A stretch of DNA of 64,000 nucleotides from Roridomyces roridus (Eukaryota; Basidiomycota; Agaricomycetes; Agaricales; Mycenaceae): positions 1 through 64,000 of the forward strand of contig JARKIF010000036.1 of the NCBI GenBank assembly GCA_029378245.1, in the 5' to 3' direction. Made by a program: the position numbers and the translations under genes. The notes under the pieces were generated by a model. It was given only the letters and a program-made list of their open reading frames with translations, had not been told where the DNA came from and did not search any database. Positions within the stretch are counted from its first letter, which is position 1; each line of letters opens with the position of its first letter. This document shows positions 54,682 through 64,000 of this stretch, in pieces.

Positions 54682-54734
54682 GCGTGCCCCTGGGGCACGA
54701 CACGTGACCTGTCAAGCCAAACACAGCGTACCCC
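54682..54734. promoter_or_regulatory. GTACCCC-type motifs at the right end of the recombinase element
   Basis: GTGCCCCTGGGGCAC (54684-54698) is a perfect palindrome around a central T. GCGTACCCC at 54726-54734 is the terminal motif, preceded by CACA as in the left-side copy at 47896. Confidence 0.5.
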
Positions 54735-55205
54735 ACGACGACAAAGCTCGCTTGTCCCGGTTCAGCAGGCTGCTACTGCGCTGGTGAAAAATGGCATCAT
54801 TCTCCATCTGCGCCAGAGCACTCGCCAGTGCATCGTCTTCTTTTTCGGCACTGACCAAATGTTCAGATCTATAACCTTTGCAACTCTGATTGGCACTTAC
54901 CTGAGTTACCTCTCAATTGCTTGAAGAAGTGAAAGCCCAATTCCGGTCTGAGCATTCCGAGTGGCATGTGTTCCCTCAACAATGTTGGTATTGTCGTAGG
55001 TGGTTTGCCAGACGTCGAGGGGAATGTTGGACAGGAACTGGTTGAGGGCACGGAGCACCAGCGGATTGTTCTTTTTCTGCGCATACCATGCTAGAACAAG
55101 TCAATTAGCAATACTATGTGTATGTTTGAGATGCGCACCAGCCACCTCGGGATATCTTTCCCCCAGATCAATCATTTTACTGTGCCAGTCATCGATGGCT
55201 TCTTG
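54735..55205 (-). pseudogene. Transposase-like gene, block C
   Basis: Begins (minus strand) directly after the MITE with EAIDDWHSKMIDLGERYPEV, then after introns LVLRALNQFLSNIPLDVWQT and TYDNTNIVEGTHATRNAQTG, typical of the C-terminal catalytic part of this family as I remember it. It ends with ALAQMENDAIFHQRSSSLLN and RDKRALS just before the GTACCCC terminus. The D-N-T-N-I-V-E-x-x-H-A piece is a good family mark. Confidence 0.65.
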
Positions 55206-55685
55206 CAAGGGGGAGGCATTGATGCCATCACCCCGAACCTGGTGGTCGGTCGGTCCCCCCGGCGGGCCCTTAATTTTTTTTCCGGGGTCAGGGTTTCGGG
55301 AGGGCTGAGAGCCCCAGAGAGGGTCTGTGGGATCATTAATCAACCCATCTGAGCTTTCAAGAGTGGTACTGCGGTATGGGAGGGTATCAAACAGCCTGTC
55401 CGCCTATTTGGGCTTCGGCATTCGATCAGAACATTGTGATTATTAAAATATCAGTCTGGGTTGAACTGTGGAACCCAAAAAACATCGAAACCGGGACCTC
55501 AGCGTGGGTCAGATGAGTTTTCAAAACCACACGGGCCTCTGTTCCGCCTGATGGGAATCGTTGATCCCATCAAGCCGAACGGGTCCTGAGAACCTTTTGC
55601 CCTATTTGGTCGGTCGGTCCCCCCACCGAAGGCTTAAATTTTTTCCGGGCAGGGTATAAGACTTTTTTTTCCTGCCTCCCCCTTG
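55206..55685. mobile_element. hAT-like MITE, 480 bp, 8-bp target duplication GCTTCTTG
   Basis: Ends CAAGGGGGAGGCA inverted at both sides. GCTTCTTG flanks at 55198-55205 and 55686-55693. Short CA(A/G)GG-type ends with 8-bp duplications are the mark of hAT elements. Inside, GGTCGGTCGGTCCCCCC occurs twice in direct orientation (near 55241 and 55610), each followed by a CTTAA...TTTTTTCCGGG stretch. Skipping the element plus one duplication joins ILTLTTQ to EAIDDWH in frame. Confidence 0.85.
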
Positions 55686-58016
55686 GCTTCTTGTGTTGTA
55701 AGGGTCAAAATTGACCGGAGAAACGCCAAGACTGGAAAGGGTATGTTCTTTGGCAGCTCCTCGATGTACCTGAGAATTGTGTTCATCAATGTTGCAGTGG
55801 GTAATATGAAAGGGGACACACCGTATGAAATGAACCTGGCACATCTTGAGACAGAATGAAAGTATGTGTTCGCCTGATGTGGATGCGATACCACTAATTG
55901 CAGGGTCGTTGTAGGCTAGAAGGAAGATACCAAGACCTAGAGCCTGCGCGATATCGCCATCAAGAACAAATACCTTGAGTGCCGCGCGAGGGGTGAAAGG
56001 CTCGATTTCAAGTTCATGGCCAGTGATCGTCTCAACTGCCTCAAAACATGCTTTGAACATAGCTGCATAGGCTATGGCATTCTTGGTGTCGGCGTAGCAG
56101 GTGATGAAGGGGATGCCTGTATGAATAAGCTCTCAGAGAACACTGGAGAGATAAATCACATACACTTTCGGAATCGTTCGAGCATCCCCACCCATCTAAA
56201 CTCATCAATGTCACCAGCAACTTGCTTGTATGAAAAGTCGCCAACAAGGGCCCTGACAGAATGAATGTGGCGGACAAGGAGCGGATGCATGGTGACAATG
56301 ATACGATAGCCACTTTGCGAGATGATGGCATGGATGTAGCGAGTGGCGTCCGTGACATGTTTGAGCCGATCAACAGTATTGTTTCGATGAGATACACCTT
56401 GCGCTGGGTGAGATTTGGACAATCAGGTCAGACGGATACACACCTTCCCAGCCAGTACCGTGCGGGTATTTTTCTTTCTGTTTCTTCTGGATAGCTTTCT
56501 GAACCAGGCGTTTATCCATGAATGCCGGGCTTTCCTGGGTGACACCGGAGCCATTGAAGATAGCGGAAGTCGTGGGGGCTACATATATCATCAACAGAGA
56601 TGTTCTGAATTAAATTGAAGACCCACCATTGAGGAGCCGCCGGGCAGTGAGCCCGGCTACACCGACAGCATCAATTGTGGAATCCATTTTGAGAAGGGAT
56701 TCAGCACCGGGCTTTGATTTCGGGTGGACAGGATGGTTGTCAGGGTTGGTGAGAAGTACCAGTGCCTTGCTTCTCAGCTGAGGGATCGTCTGATCAAGAG
56801 GCACAAAGATCGCCATCTTGGTTGGGCACTTGCGGTCTTGCATTCTCCCCACCCTGATCTGCTCGCCGATGATATGAGTCAGCTCTAAACAAGTGTTGAA
56901 TTCGAGAGTTCAGCCAATTAGCATGAAGGGACACACCACAATGGGATGTTGCATGCCGAGGGTGGCAGGTGTAAACACATTTGAGATTTGTCGTTGGTCC
57001 ACCAGGAGCCGCTCCACTGTTGTCGAATGCGTGCACAAACTGGTTCTCATCCACATGTACCGGGATCTTGACAGAAATATGGCCACACTCCGTCGTTGGG
57101 GCTCCAGCCAGTGCATCCAACAAAACGGCTCTTGCCGTTCACGACCTGGAAAAGTCTCTCATGCCATTCAGAAATGAATATTATCACTTACCCGAGGCAG
57201 TGGGGAGATACCGTTGCAACCAGGTTTTTTACATTCGAGTTGAGTCACAATGTGGTAAAAGCTTTTGTGGGAGTGAGTCAATGGTGAACAACGACGGAAT
57301 TAACACTCACCGAGCCAGACCAGACCAGGTTGAGTGCCCTTCCTTGGCTTGGACATCGAGATATTCTCTCCATAGATCCTGCATCTCAGTGACATCCACG
57401 TCGTAGCGTTGACATTTCTCAAGCCGTGTAGAATCAAAATATTCACAGACTTTGATCCCCTTGCATGTCAGAGCACCACGCCGACAGTAAACTTCCCAGC
57501 CAGGGATGAATGCATTCATAACCCAAGCATCGCCGGAGAGGTGACCAGATGAGCCACCCCATGAATCCTGGTCCTGCATTCAGTGTTCAATTAACATGAC
57601 ACAGTTCGACAAGAAGGGGAGTAGCGTACCTCAGCCCGAATAAATGAGTCGAGCCGTTGAGGTTGACCTTTTCCGCCCACCTTCAACAAGTCCTGGGAAG
57701 TCTCCAGATCCACGAGAAATGCACGACGGACACCATGCGGTACATTCCATGTGGCTGGGACTTGCGACAGCGATGCAACTTCATCAACCTCCAGCTCACG
57801 GGTAATTTGAATGCCCGCCTTGGCTTTTGACTTCCCCTTCATCTGCCGAACATACTTGGATGCAACAACTGCAAGAACATGGTTAAGCCCGCGTAATCAG
57901 AATCAATGGACGGACAATACCATCCAATTTTTCAGCATCTTGAGAGGGTGTTTGCGGCATGCAAGGTGGTGCATCGGGCATGGAGGCGGCACTGGATGGC
58001 CGGGGTGGAATTTCTG
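55686..58016 (-). pseudogene. Transposase-like gene, block B (zinc-binding and catalytic core)
   Basis: In order on the minus strand: EIPPRPSSAASMPDAPPCMP; LEVDEVASLSQVPATWNVPH; DQDSWGGSSGHLSGDAWVMN with ALTCKGIKVCEYFDSTRL; a Cys-rich region with CKKPGCNG; PTKMAIFVPLDQTIPQLRSK and ALVLLTNPDNHPVHPKSKPG; YKQVAGDIDEFRWVGMLERF; FVLDGDIAQALGLGIFLLAY; then FCLKMCQVHFIR and IDELPKNIPFPVLAFLRSIL. Several introns separate these. The order matches a large repeated Agaricomycete family I believe to be MULE-type transposases with a zinc-binding N-terminal region. Some exon joins could not be made cleanly, so extra small breaks may exist. Confidence 0.62.
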
Positions 58017-59297
58017 CACTGTGAAAACATCGGTACATGAATTTCATGTCGCCGTGCCATGAACAAGCAGAATCAGGGGCCATGGGCTGAAATGAACATA
58101 TCATGCACCTGGGGTCATTCAGGCATTATTGAGTGATTTTGACTCACTCCGCGCCAAGTACAAAATCATGGTCTCTTTGGTGAATTTCAGGAACAGTTCC
58201 GCTGAATTTGTGAAGCCGAAATCATGGGAGAAATGCATGAAAATCAACGAGAAAGATGGAAATGAATATTGATCAAGCTAGGATGTTCTTCGATCGATCT
58301 GTACCCCGTCCGGACATCCCTCGACGACCACGCTGTTCCACGGTGGGATATTTGAACGGACACGGACTTGAGAAGGGCGGAAATTCGTTGTGTGGAGCGG
58401 CTGCTGCGGATGAGGTCAGTGGTGTCACGCCTGTCACGGCGCTCCACTCCTTCCTCCCAACCGTCACCTCCCTTCTGCCCCCGTCCTCCTCTTCCACTCG
58501 TTCGCCACAGAAGCCCCCCATCGACTCAACTACATGCCAATATACACCTTCTCATACCCTCACGGCGCTTGTGGGACCTCCCAGCGACCACACGTCTGCC
58601 GGCGTACCCAAGCCGCCGTGGCAGTCACAATTAGGTGTAGAACTCGATTCTGACTCACCGCTGAGGCCAAAGGGTATCCGGTGCGTCGCTGATTCCGCTT
58701 TATTCACTCTGTTCTGACCCAACACGAACTCAAGAAGTCCTCAAGTCAGCGGCGGTCAGAATTGGAACGCCGGCGGCGGCGACTCTCGCTCCGATCTCCA
58801 GTGCGTACCCCATCCATTGCTCTTGATGCTACGAGACCTTCCCGCTCCGCTTCACGCAACTCGAGGTATGTACTGTTGATCTCCTCGGGCCAGACACCTT
58901 CTAATCATGATGAATCTCAGCCGACAGTGAAGTTATCGACTCCAATGATGCGGATGGCGGAGGCGAGAGTGGGCGGGTGCAAGTAGCACATCGTTGTATC
59001 ACGTACATTAAGTTTGAAATTCACATTCCTTTCATCTGAAATTCGGGGTCCCAGGGAATAGTATTCATTATCATACGGCCTGACTCAAATTGGACTCACT
59101 GGCTTCCCAGTCATTTTCATGTCAAGAGGACATGAAAAAGGCACATGAAAACGTCGAAAACGGACATGAATCGAAATTGCGTACTTCACCGAAAGGGAGG
59201 TGATTTTAATGCGCGTTGCTTTGATATTCATGCAATCCAGACATGAATTGGGGGGTACCGAGGGACATGATTTTCATGTGCCCCGGGTCTCACAGTG
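58017..59297. mobile_element. CACTG-ended non-autonomous DNA element copy 2, 1281 bp, target duplication CTG
   Basis: Same ends and length as 20916-22196; CTG flanks both sides (58014-58016, 59298-59300). About nine single-base differences from copy 1 by eye, for example near its positions 19, 183 and 193. It interrupts the transposase-like gene between blocks A and B. Confidence 0.88.
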
Positions 59298-60564
59298 CTG
59301 AGAAGGCATTGTTGAGCTTCACAGAGATCAAGCAGCGGAGTTGAATCACCATTATCGGGTTCAGTCATTGACATGGCACTTGCGGGGCGCGAAGTGTGGG
59401 CAAGACCATCTAAAACTGTTCAGTATTTATTATATGGCACTGGTTGCATAGACCGAGATCTAGACTTTGTTGACTGATCAAAGACATTGCACTCGCTGGG
59501 CGAGAGTAAAGATTGAGGTCATCTGTTCGGTGTTCAGTACAAAAAAAATCAGAGATGCCCCAGTGAACACACCCAAATTATCCACAAAGCCATCCGACAT
59601 GGAGAGAGCACTTGGCGGACGTGAGGCTGAACTTGAGATGGGCGAGATCGGGCGAGAAGACGAAGAACGGGAGTGACTAGAAGCACGGGAAGGTACTCGA
59701 GACTTTGGCATCCACTTGGACATGTACGTGTGGAATGGCCGCCGCTGGACCCAAGAATCAGCCTGCTCAATATCAAAGAACGGGTCGTTGAGGTATTGCT
59801 CAGTCAAAATCTACAATTTGGTCGGTTTCCACTCATAGAGATATCATAAAGAGAAGCAACTTACCCGGGCTCGGAAATCTTGGAGAATTTGAATTGGGAC
59901 ACTCAGTGGATCATGGTCGGGTGGGATGACAGTGTCATCCTCCTCCAGGTATATCTGATATCCGAACGATGTCATCCACTCTGTGGAGCGCTCAAGTGAG
60001 AAGAAGGGGTTGTTTCCACGTTGAGCAAGCTCCTTGGGGAACATCTGAGAGAAATAAGAAACTGAATAGGGTGAGAGATGTAGAATACAAACAGATTGGC
60101 GATAGTTTTTGATCTCTCGTACCGAAAGTTCTGCCGTTTCCGTGAAAGGCAATGAGTCTGAGGTACACATCAAATAGGAAATGCGGAGATCAAGACCCAC
60201 CTGTACCACCGGGAAGAGAGCAGTGAACTCGCAGATGTGCAAGATCTCCGAGACCCAAAGAACCAATTGTGGAGGTCCACGGGGCACGGCACCCCTTATA
60301 AGTGAAGTAGAGATGTGGATGATTGCTGCTGGGCACATAGTTCAGACACTTGAGGTACTTGTAGACATCCCTCAGTGAGGTGTCATTGTCAACACCTAAG
60401 TACATGTTAGATTTATCAAATCCGATTGAAGGACATCCAGTGCGCGTACAGAGTGGAACAAAGCGGCATGGATCCAAGCCGAGGACAAAGATGGTGAATG
60501 TGCCAGATGAGCGGAAGGGTCCCAAGTTTGCAGGATTGGGACCAATCACAGGGAGCCGTGCCAA
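59298..60564 (-). pseudogene. Transposase-like gene, block A (N-terminus)
   Basis: Minus strand from about 60564: NPANLGPFRSSGTFTIFVLG, DKSNMYLGVDNDTSLRDVYK, YTYKG-like YFTYKGCRAPWTSTIGSLGL, then DLAHLRVHCSLPGGTGG. After introns come RISYLMCTSDSLPF, LAQRGNNPFFSLERSTEWMT, ILTEQYLNDPFFDIEQADSW and a Ser-rich stretch. No in-frame ATG lies between the upstream stop and the first family residues, so the start may be lost or in an unseen exon. Together with blocks B-D this would be one long gene. Confidence 0.6.
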
Positions 60565-60675
60565 ATCCAGTTGAGCATACGAAGAAATAGCCGATCAATA
60601 GCTGAAGCCCCGGTCATGAGTTCGGTTTATCCGGTGTATTTTGAACGTACAACTTGAACATTCAAAATCATGGAA

Positions 60676-61699
60676 CATCAGCAAAACTAAAATGATCTGG
60701 CGGATCTGGCAGCAGATCAATCAGACGCGCCAGACCGCCAGAACTGCATATGGCAGCATAATGACACGCCTGGCGCCAGAATTGATTCTGGCGCCACAAA
60801 TACACTAATGGGGGAGTAACAAAAGCTATTAAATTTGGCATTGTACACGGATTACAGTGGAACGGCGTCAACGGCACCACTCTCACGTTTGCCGAGTAAG
60901 GCCGCGCCCCCGGAGAGGATCGCGTGACGCAATACGGGCATGGGAAGGGAGGAGGGACGCAGCGCAGGGCTCGAAACGACTAGGACACAGAACGCCGCAC
61001 TACATGAGCCAGGGTGTGAGAATCCGAAACGGGAATAAACTGGTGGACTCACGCTTCGCCCGCCTCGCATCGCTCGCCTTGCTTCGCCCGCCTCTCGACA
61101 CACCTTTCCAATCCTTCGACGACGGTCTTCTGAGTGAATTGATCCCACGTCAGCGCCGTGGCTAGAGCAGCTGCCTAGAAGGCCAGAGACCAGAAGAGTT
61201 CCTTGGAAACCAAAGATAAGGGCTTGACGGCGTGAGGCGTGAGGCGAGAGCCAAGGCATCAACAGCAGGATGGATCCAAGGGTCTTCAAGTTGTCTTGAA
61301 TCTTGAAGGCGTCGAGACAGAGGGATTGAGACAAAATTGAAGGGTTGGCGTCGTCGCGCGAGGGGGGAGAGGGAAGAAGATGAGGGAAGAAGACAAGTGG
61401 TGCTGCGGGCGTTTGATCAACAATGGCGTGATTGTTAATGGGACACCGATCTTCCGGACCACGTGCGTTCGGACTTGTCATTTTCAAGAATTCCGTGGCT
61501 TCCAGGCACCTCCAGGCAGCGAGCAAGAGGACCTCACGATGACTCTCAAAGCACAGAACGATCGCACGGCTTGACACAGACAAATTTCTGTCAAGACTGT
61601 CAAAAACATTTTCGGCAGCTCCTGGCGCCATGTCAACCAGATGGATCAGATGGTGCCAGATCTCGCCAGATGCGCCAGATGGATTGAGTTTTGCTGATG
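60676..61699. mobile_element. DNA element with CATCAGCAAAACT ends and CTGGC/GCCAG subterminal repeats, 1024 bp
   Basis: Inverted ends CATCAGCAAAACT at 60676 and on the reverse strand at 61699. Many ATCTGGC/GCCAGAT units cluster inside each end (60694-60800 and 61620-61680). Flanking AA on both sides is at most a 2-bp duplication. An open minus-strand frame of 310 codons (60852-61784) crosses the right end and is unlikely to be a gene. Family unknown. Confidence 0.65.
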
Positions 61700-63640
61700 A
61701 AGGTGGATCTCTTGCAACGATGGGACATGAATGAAATGTGGGAGCGATGTCGGTATCCACCCAAAAGGGCCTGGAGTAGCACATGATACCGCAATGTGTG
61801 AGGGAAGAGCAGGGCAGCTGTAGAATCTTTCAGTGGTATTGCTCAGAGGACTGCTGTCTTTCTCACCGATGAAAACCAGTGTGGTTCCCGCTGCCGTTGC
61901 AAATAAACCAGACAATACCCTAGACCGGATACATCCGAGCGTTGGAAAATACCGGCTTGATGAAATGCCAAGAAACCGAAAAGCCCGGGAGTGAGAAAGA
62001 ACGAAAGATTCAAAAAGAACCATTGGAGGTAATTGAAACCAACGGCCTCTGCTTGAGAGGGAACCAATGTACCCCGAACTGTGAAATGATTCAATTGAGT
62101 CTTGACTGTAAGCCAAAGTCAAGGTAAAATCAGACCAGGGCGTGATCTACTGGGTGGAGATTTGTTGGATGGATAGTAGTCGGAGGTTCGCATTGTGAGA
62201 GCTGCTGATACAACAGGCCTTTTTGCTGCTCTCTTATACTTGGGGGTCCGGGCCGTTGCAAGCACGGCATATACGAGAACTTGGTTGGGTTAAAAGTATG
62301 GAACATCAATAATTGCTCAACCATTTGAACCGAGCACAAAGTCCTGCAACTTGTGGTTGAGAGACTGCAAGTCATTGATCAGTGATCATGATATGGCCAA
62401 GTGGCTGTGTAGAGAAACCGGCTCCCTGTGATGTGACTATTGTGATGCCTTTCTGGGCTACCTCACTCTGTCTGCAAGCCAAAACCTTGAAGAAAAAATG
62501 GCTTTTGACTACACGGGAGCACTCACCATAGTATGTAGAACCCTTCTATCCCTTGACTTTACCTTACACTGCCAAGCCTAATGAGATTGGTTCAAATTTC
62601 TGTGGCCTGCAATTCAGCTGCCATTTGGCCCACTGGGACACTCCAACTGCAACAGAAAGTGTTAGTGATGGATGTACAACAGGACTGTTGTGAAATAGCC
62701 AAGCACTCAACAGACCAGGGTCCAAAATCCTGTGGATGGGATGTACCCACTGGGTGTTCCAGTATCCACTGTCCAGGATTTCAAGGAATATGTGGGCTCT
62801 TGGCACATATCCAGGCCGAGATTTTGTCTTCAAGCTGCTCCAGGACTGCACAGCTGGGGTGAAATCTCAGTGAGGACACCAGAAATCAGTGTTAATGAAT
62901 ATGAACATCCAGAACAGAATTTCCCTCATTTTGATTGCAATTGTTTTTTGTGATTTTTCTTGAAGGTGTGTTTAGCAGAAGTGCATGTCCTTCTTCAAGC
63001 ATACCAATATGTCAGAGGCCCAGAGTCTCCAGTGAATCTAGAATGAGCTGATCACAAACCACAAGTAAATCACCAATATCATATTCAATATTTGGAATGA
63101 GACCTCAGTCTCAGGGAACAAAACTCAAGTCCAGGTACTGAAGGTTTACTTGCGAAATCTCAAGTCATTTGGGGGGAAATTGGATGCTCTGGAGAGAAAA
63201 GAAAAATCTGCTGATGGCAGCTGTCAAAATCAGTGATTGTAGCCGCAAAAAGGAAATGCACAGCCGCCACAATCAAAAGTTGTAATGATGTTAAAAAGTT
63301 GCCCAACTTCTGGCCTGACCAAATTTTAAAAGAACGAGAACTTAGCAAGTAAGTTCTCGTAACTCACTTACCTGCTGCCAGCCCAAAGGGGAATTTGACA
63401 AGGTGCAGGAACGCTGTGCCGCAGTGCCACAAAGCAGAGCCTTCGGCAAATGGTTGATGTGTTCAAAAAGGGTGGGACAAGTGATCCGTGCAGTGTTGAT
63501 ATCAATTTTGCTCCGACACCAATTCTAGTGACGATGATAAGCTGTGCGAAACCGGCGCTCATAACAGTTTGATGCTTGCGGTTATGTTCCAAATTCCTGA
63601 TCACGGCATTTGCACCTTTGCCGACGTTTGAAGCGGGTGA
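61700..63640. other. Gene-poor region with a 10-bp-arm hairpin
   Basis: No gene recognised. CGAGAACTTA (63335-63344) and TAAGTTCTCG (63350-63359) form a perfect inverted repeat with a 5-nt loop. Frames of up to 158 codons exist without features. Confidence 0.4.
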
Positions 63641-63739
63641 CGATCTCAAGATTGCGGCAACGGTTACATATTGCCGGAGCGGGACTGCGTTACTCGGAGT
63701 ATCCTGATCAGCATCGGGCACGCCAAGTATGTTTGCCGA

Positions 63740-63990
63740 CATTAGCCGAGTCCCACTCCGCCGTGACAGGCCGTGACATTTTAGTGACGGCTATGCTCGG
63801 CTATCCCAAGACGTCCTCGGAGTGGGACTCCGGACTGAGGAAGCGGGACTGCCCGAGTCCCACTCCCACTATTCTGGTCATTCCTCACTAAGCACGGCTC
63901 GGCGGCGGCAGAACTGTTGGGCATGAATCCGCCGCGTGATAAGCGATCAATGTCCCACTCGGCTCAACCCATCTCCGAATCCCACCCTTG
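63740..63990. repeat. Inverted GAGTCCCACTC / GAGTGGGACTC units at the right edge
   Basis: CCGAGTCCCACTCCG near 63746, CGGAGTGGGACTCCGG near 63818 and CCGAGTCCCACTCCC near 63853, with CGAATCCCACCC near 63976. Probably the subterminal part of an element that continues outside the window. Confidence 0.45.
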
Positions 63991-64000
63991 GGGTAGGGCA

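Larger units (their letters stand above)
47510..54734. mobile_element. Tyrosine-recombinase (Crypton-like) element carrying two convergent genes
   Basis: Proposed limits are the inverted ends GGGGTACGGTG at 47510 and CAGCGTACCCC ending at 54734. Outside both ends the flanking sequence belongs to one transposase-like gene. Inside are the tyrosine recombinase at 51507 and the 370-aa gene at 53132, whose 3' ends are 28 bp apart. Additional GCGTACCCC/GGGGTACGC motifs cluster at 47822-47940 and 54682-54734. Subtracting the nested 2517-bp element leaves about 4.7 kb, in the range of fungal Cryptons. Classical Cryptons lack inverted ends and may leave a short direct repeat; no duplication is clear here. 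The left limit is less certain than the right: an inner limit near 47822 or 47896 is possible. Confidence 0.6.

Noticed and set aside
60852..61784. 310-codon minus-strand open frame
   Set aside because: It crosses the right end of the 60676-61699 element and has no coherent protein features; likely chance in GC-rich sequence.

Overview
The window reads as nuclear DNA of a basidiomycete fungus, most likely an Agaricomycete of the Mycena/Agaricales type. This is an inference. It rests on short GT-AG introns of about 50-60 bases, single-exon F-box/LRR proteins in several paralogous copies, two multi-exon P450 genes, a Zn2Cys6 regulator, and many transposon relics of kinds common in mushroom genomes. 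I saw no bacterial, viral or organellar genes.

Layout. 0-0.5 kb: 3' end of a beta-lactamase-type serine hydrolase. 1.6-3.2 kb: a CACTG-ended DNA element. 3.2-11 kb: two intact paralogous F-box/LRR genes, a decayed F-box gene of another type, and a tandem duplication joining relic P450 5' ends to relic LRR 3' ends. 11-20.4 kb: the best preserved genic part, with a Zn2Cys6 transcription factor, a Ser/Pro-rich protein, a P450 and a secreted protein. 20.5-27.6 kb: F-box relics, a second CACTG element and one intact F-box gene. 27.7-31.4 kb: a second P450 divergent from an ERD2-type KDEL receptor. 31.7-37.9 kb: an F-box gene broken by a frameshift and a 448-bp repeat, a TA-flanked MITE, and an F-box/LRR gene killed by one nonsense codon. 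38-45 kb: gene-poor, with a roughly 90-bp minisatellite. 45.5-61.7 kb: a nest of mobile elements. 61.7-64 kb: nothing recognisable as a gene.

The nest is the most notable structure. One transposase-like gene on the minus strand, starting near 60564 and ending near 46578, appears split into four blocks by three insertions. These are a 1281-bp CACTG element (3-bp target duplication), a 480-bp hAT-like MITE (8-bp duplication), and a roughly 7.2-kb element. The last carries an intact tyrosine recombinase (414 aa, 8 exons) and a convergent intact partner gene (370 aa, SAP-like N-terminus). Its ends and interior carry clustered GCGTACCCC/GGGGTACGC motifs, candidate recombinase sites. It in turn contains a 2517-bp element with a 9-bp duplication inserted 43 bp upstream of the recombinase start codon, and that element contains a second copy of the repeat that broke the F-box gene at 34.8 kb.

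F-box/LRR genes show every stage of decay: intact (3272, 7602, 25920), one stop codon (36200), an 11-bp deletion (22209-23619), and fragments (20594, 24970, 23.9-24.8 kb, 27.2-27.6 kb, 37.7 kb). This points to repeated local duplication and birth-and-death evolution beside active DNA transposons. Exon limits given to the base were read by eye from splice signals and codon phase; ranges called approximate were not.
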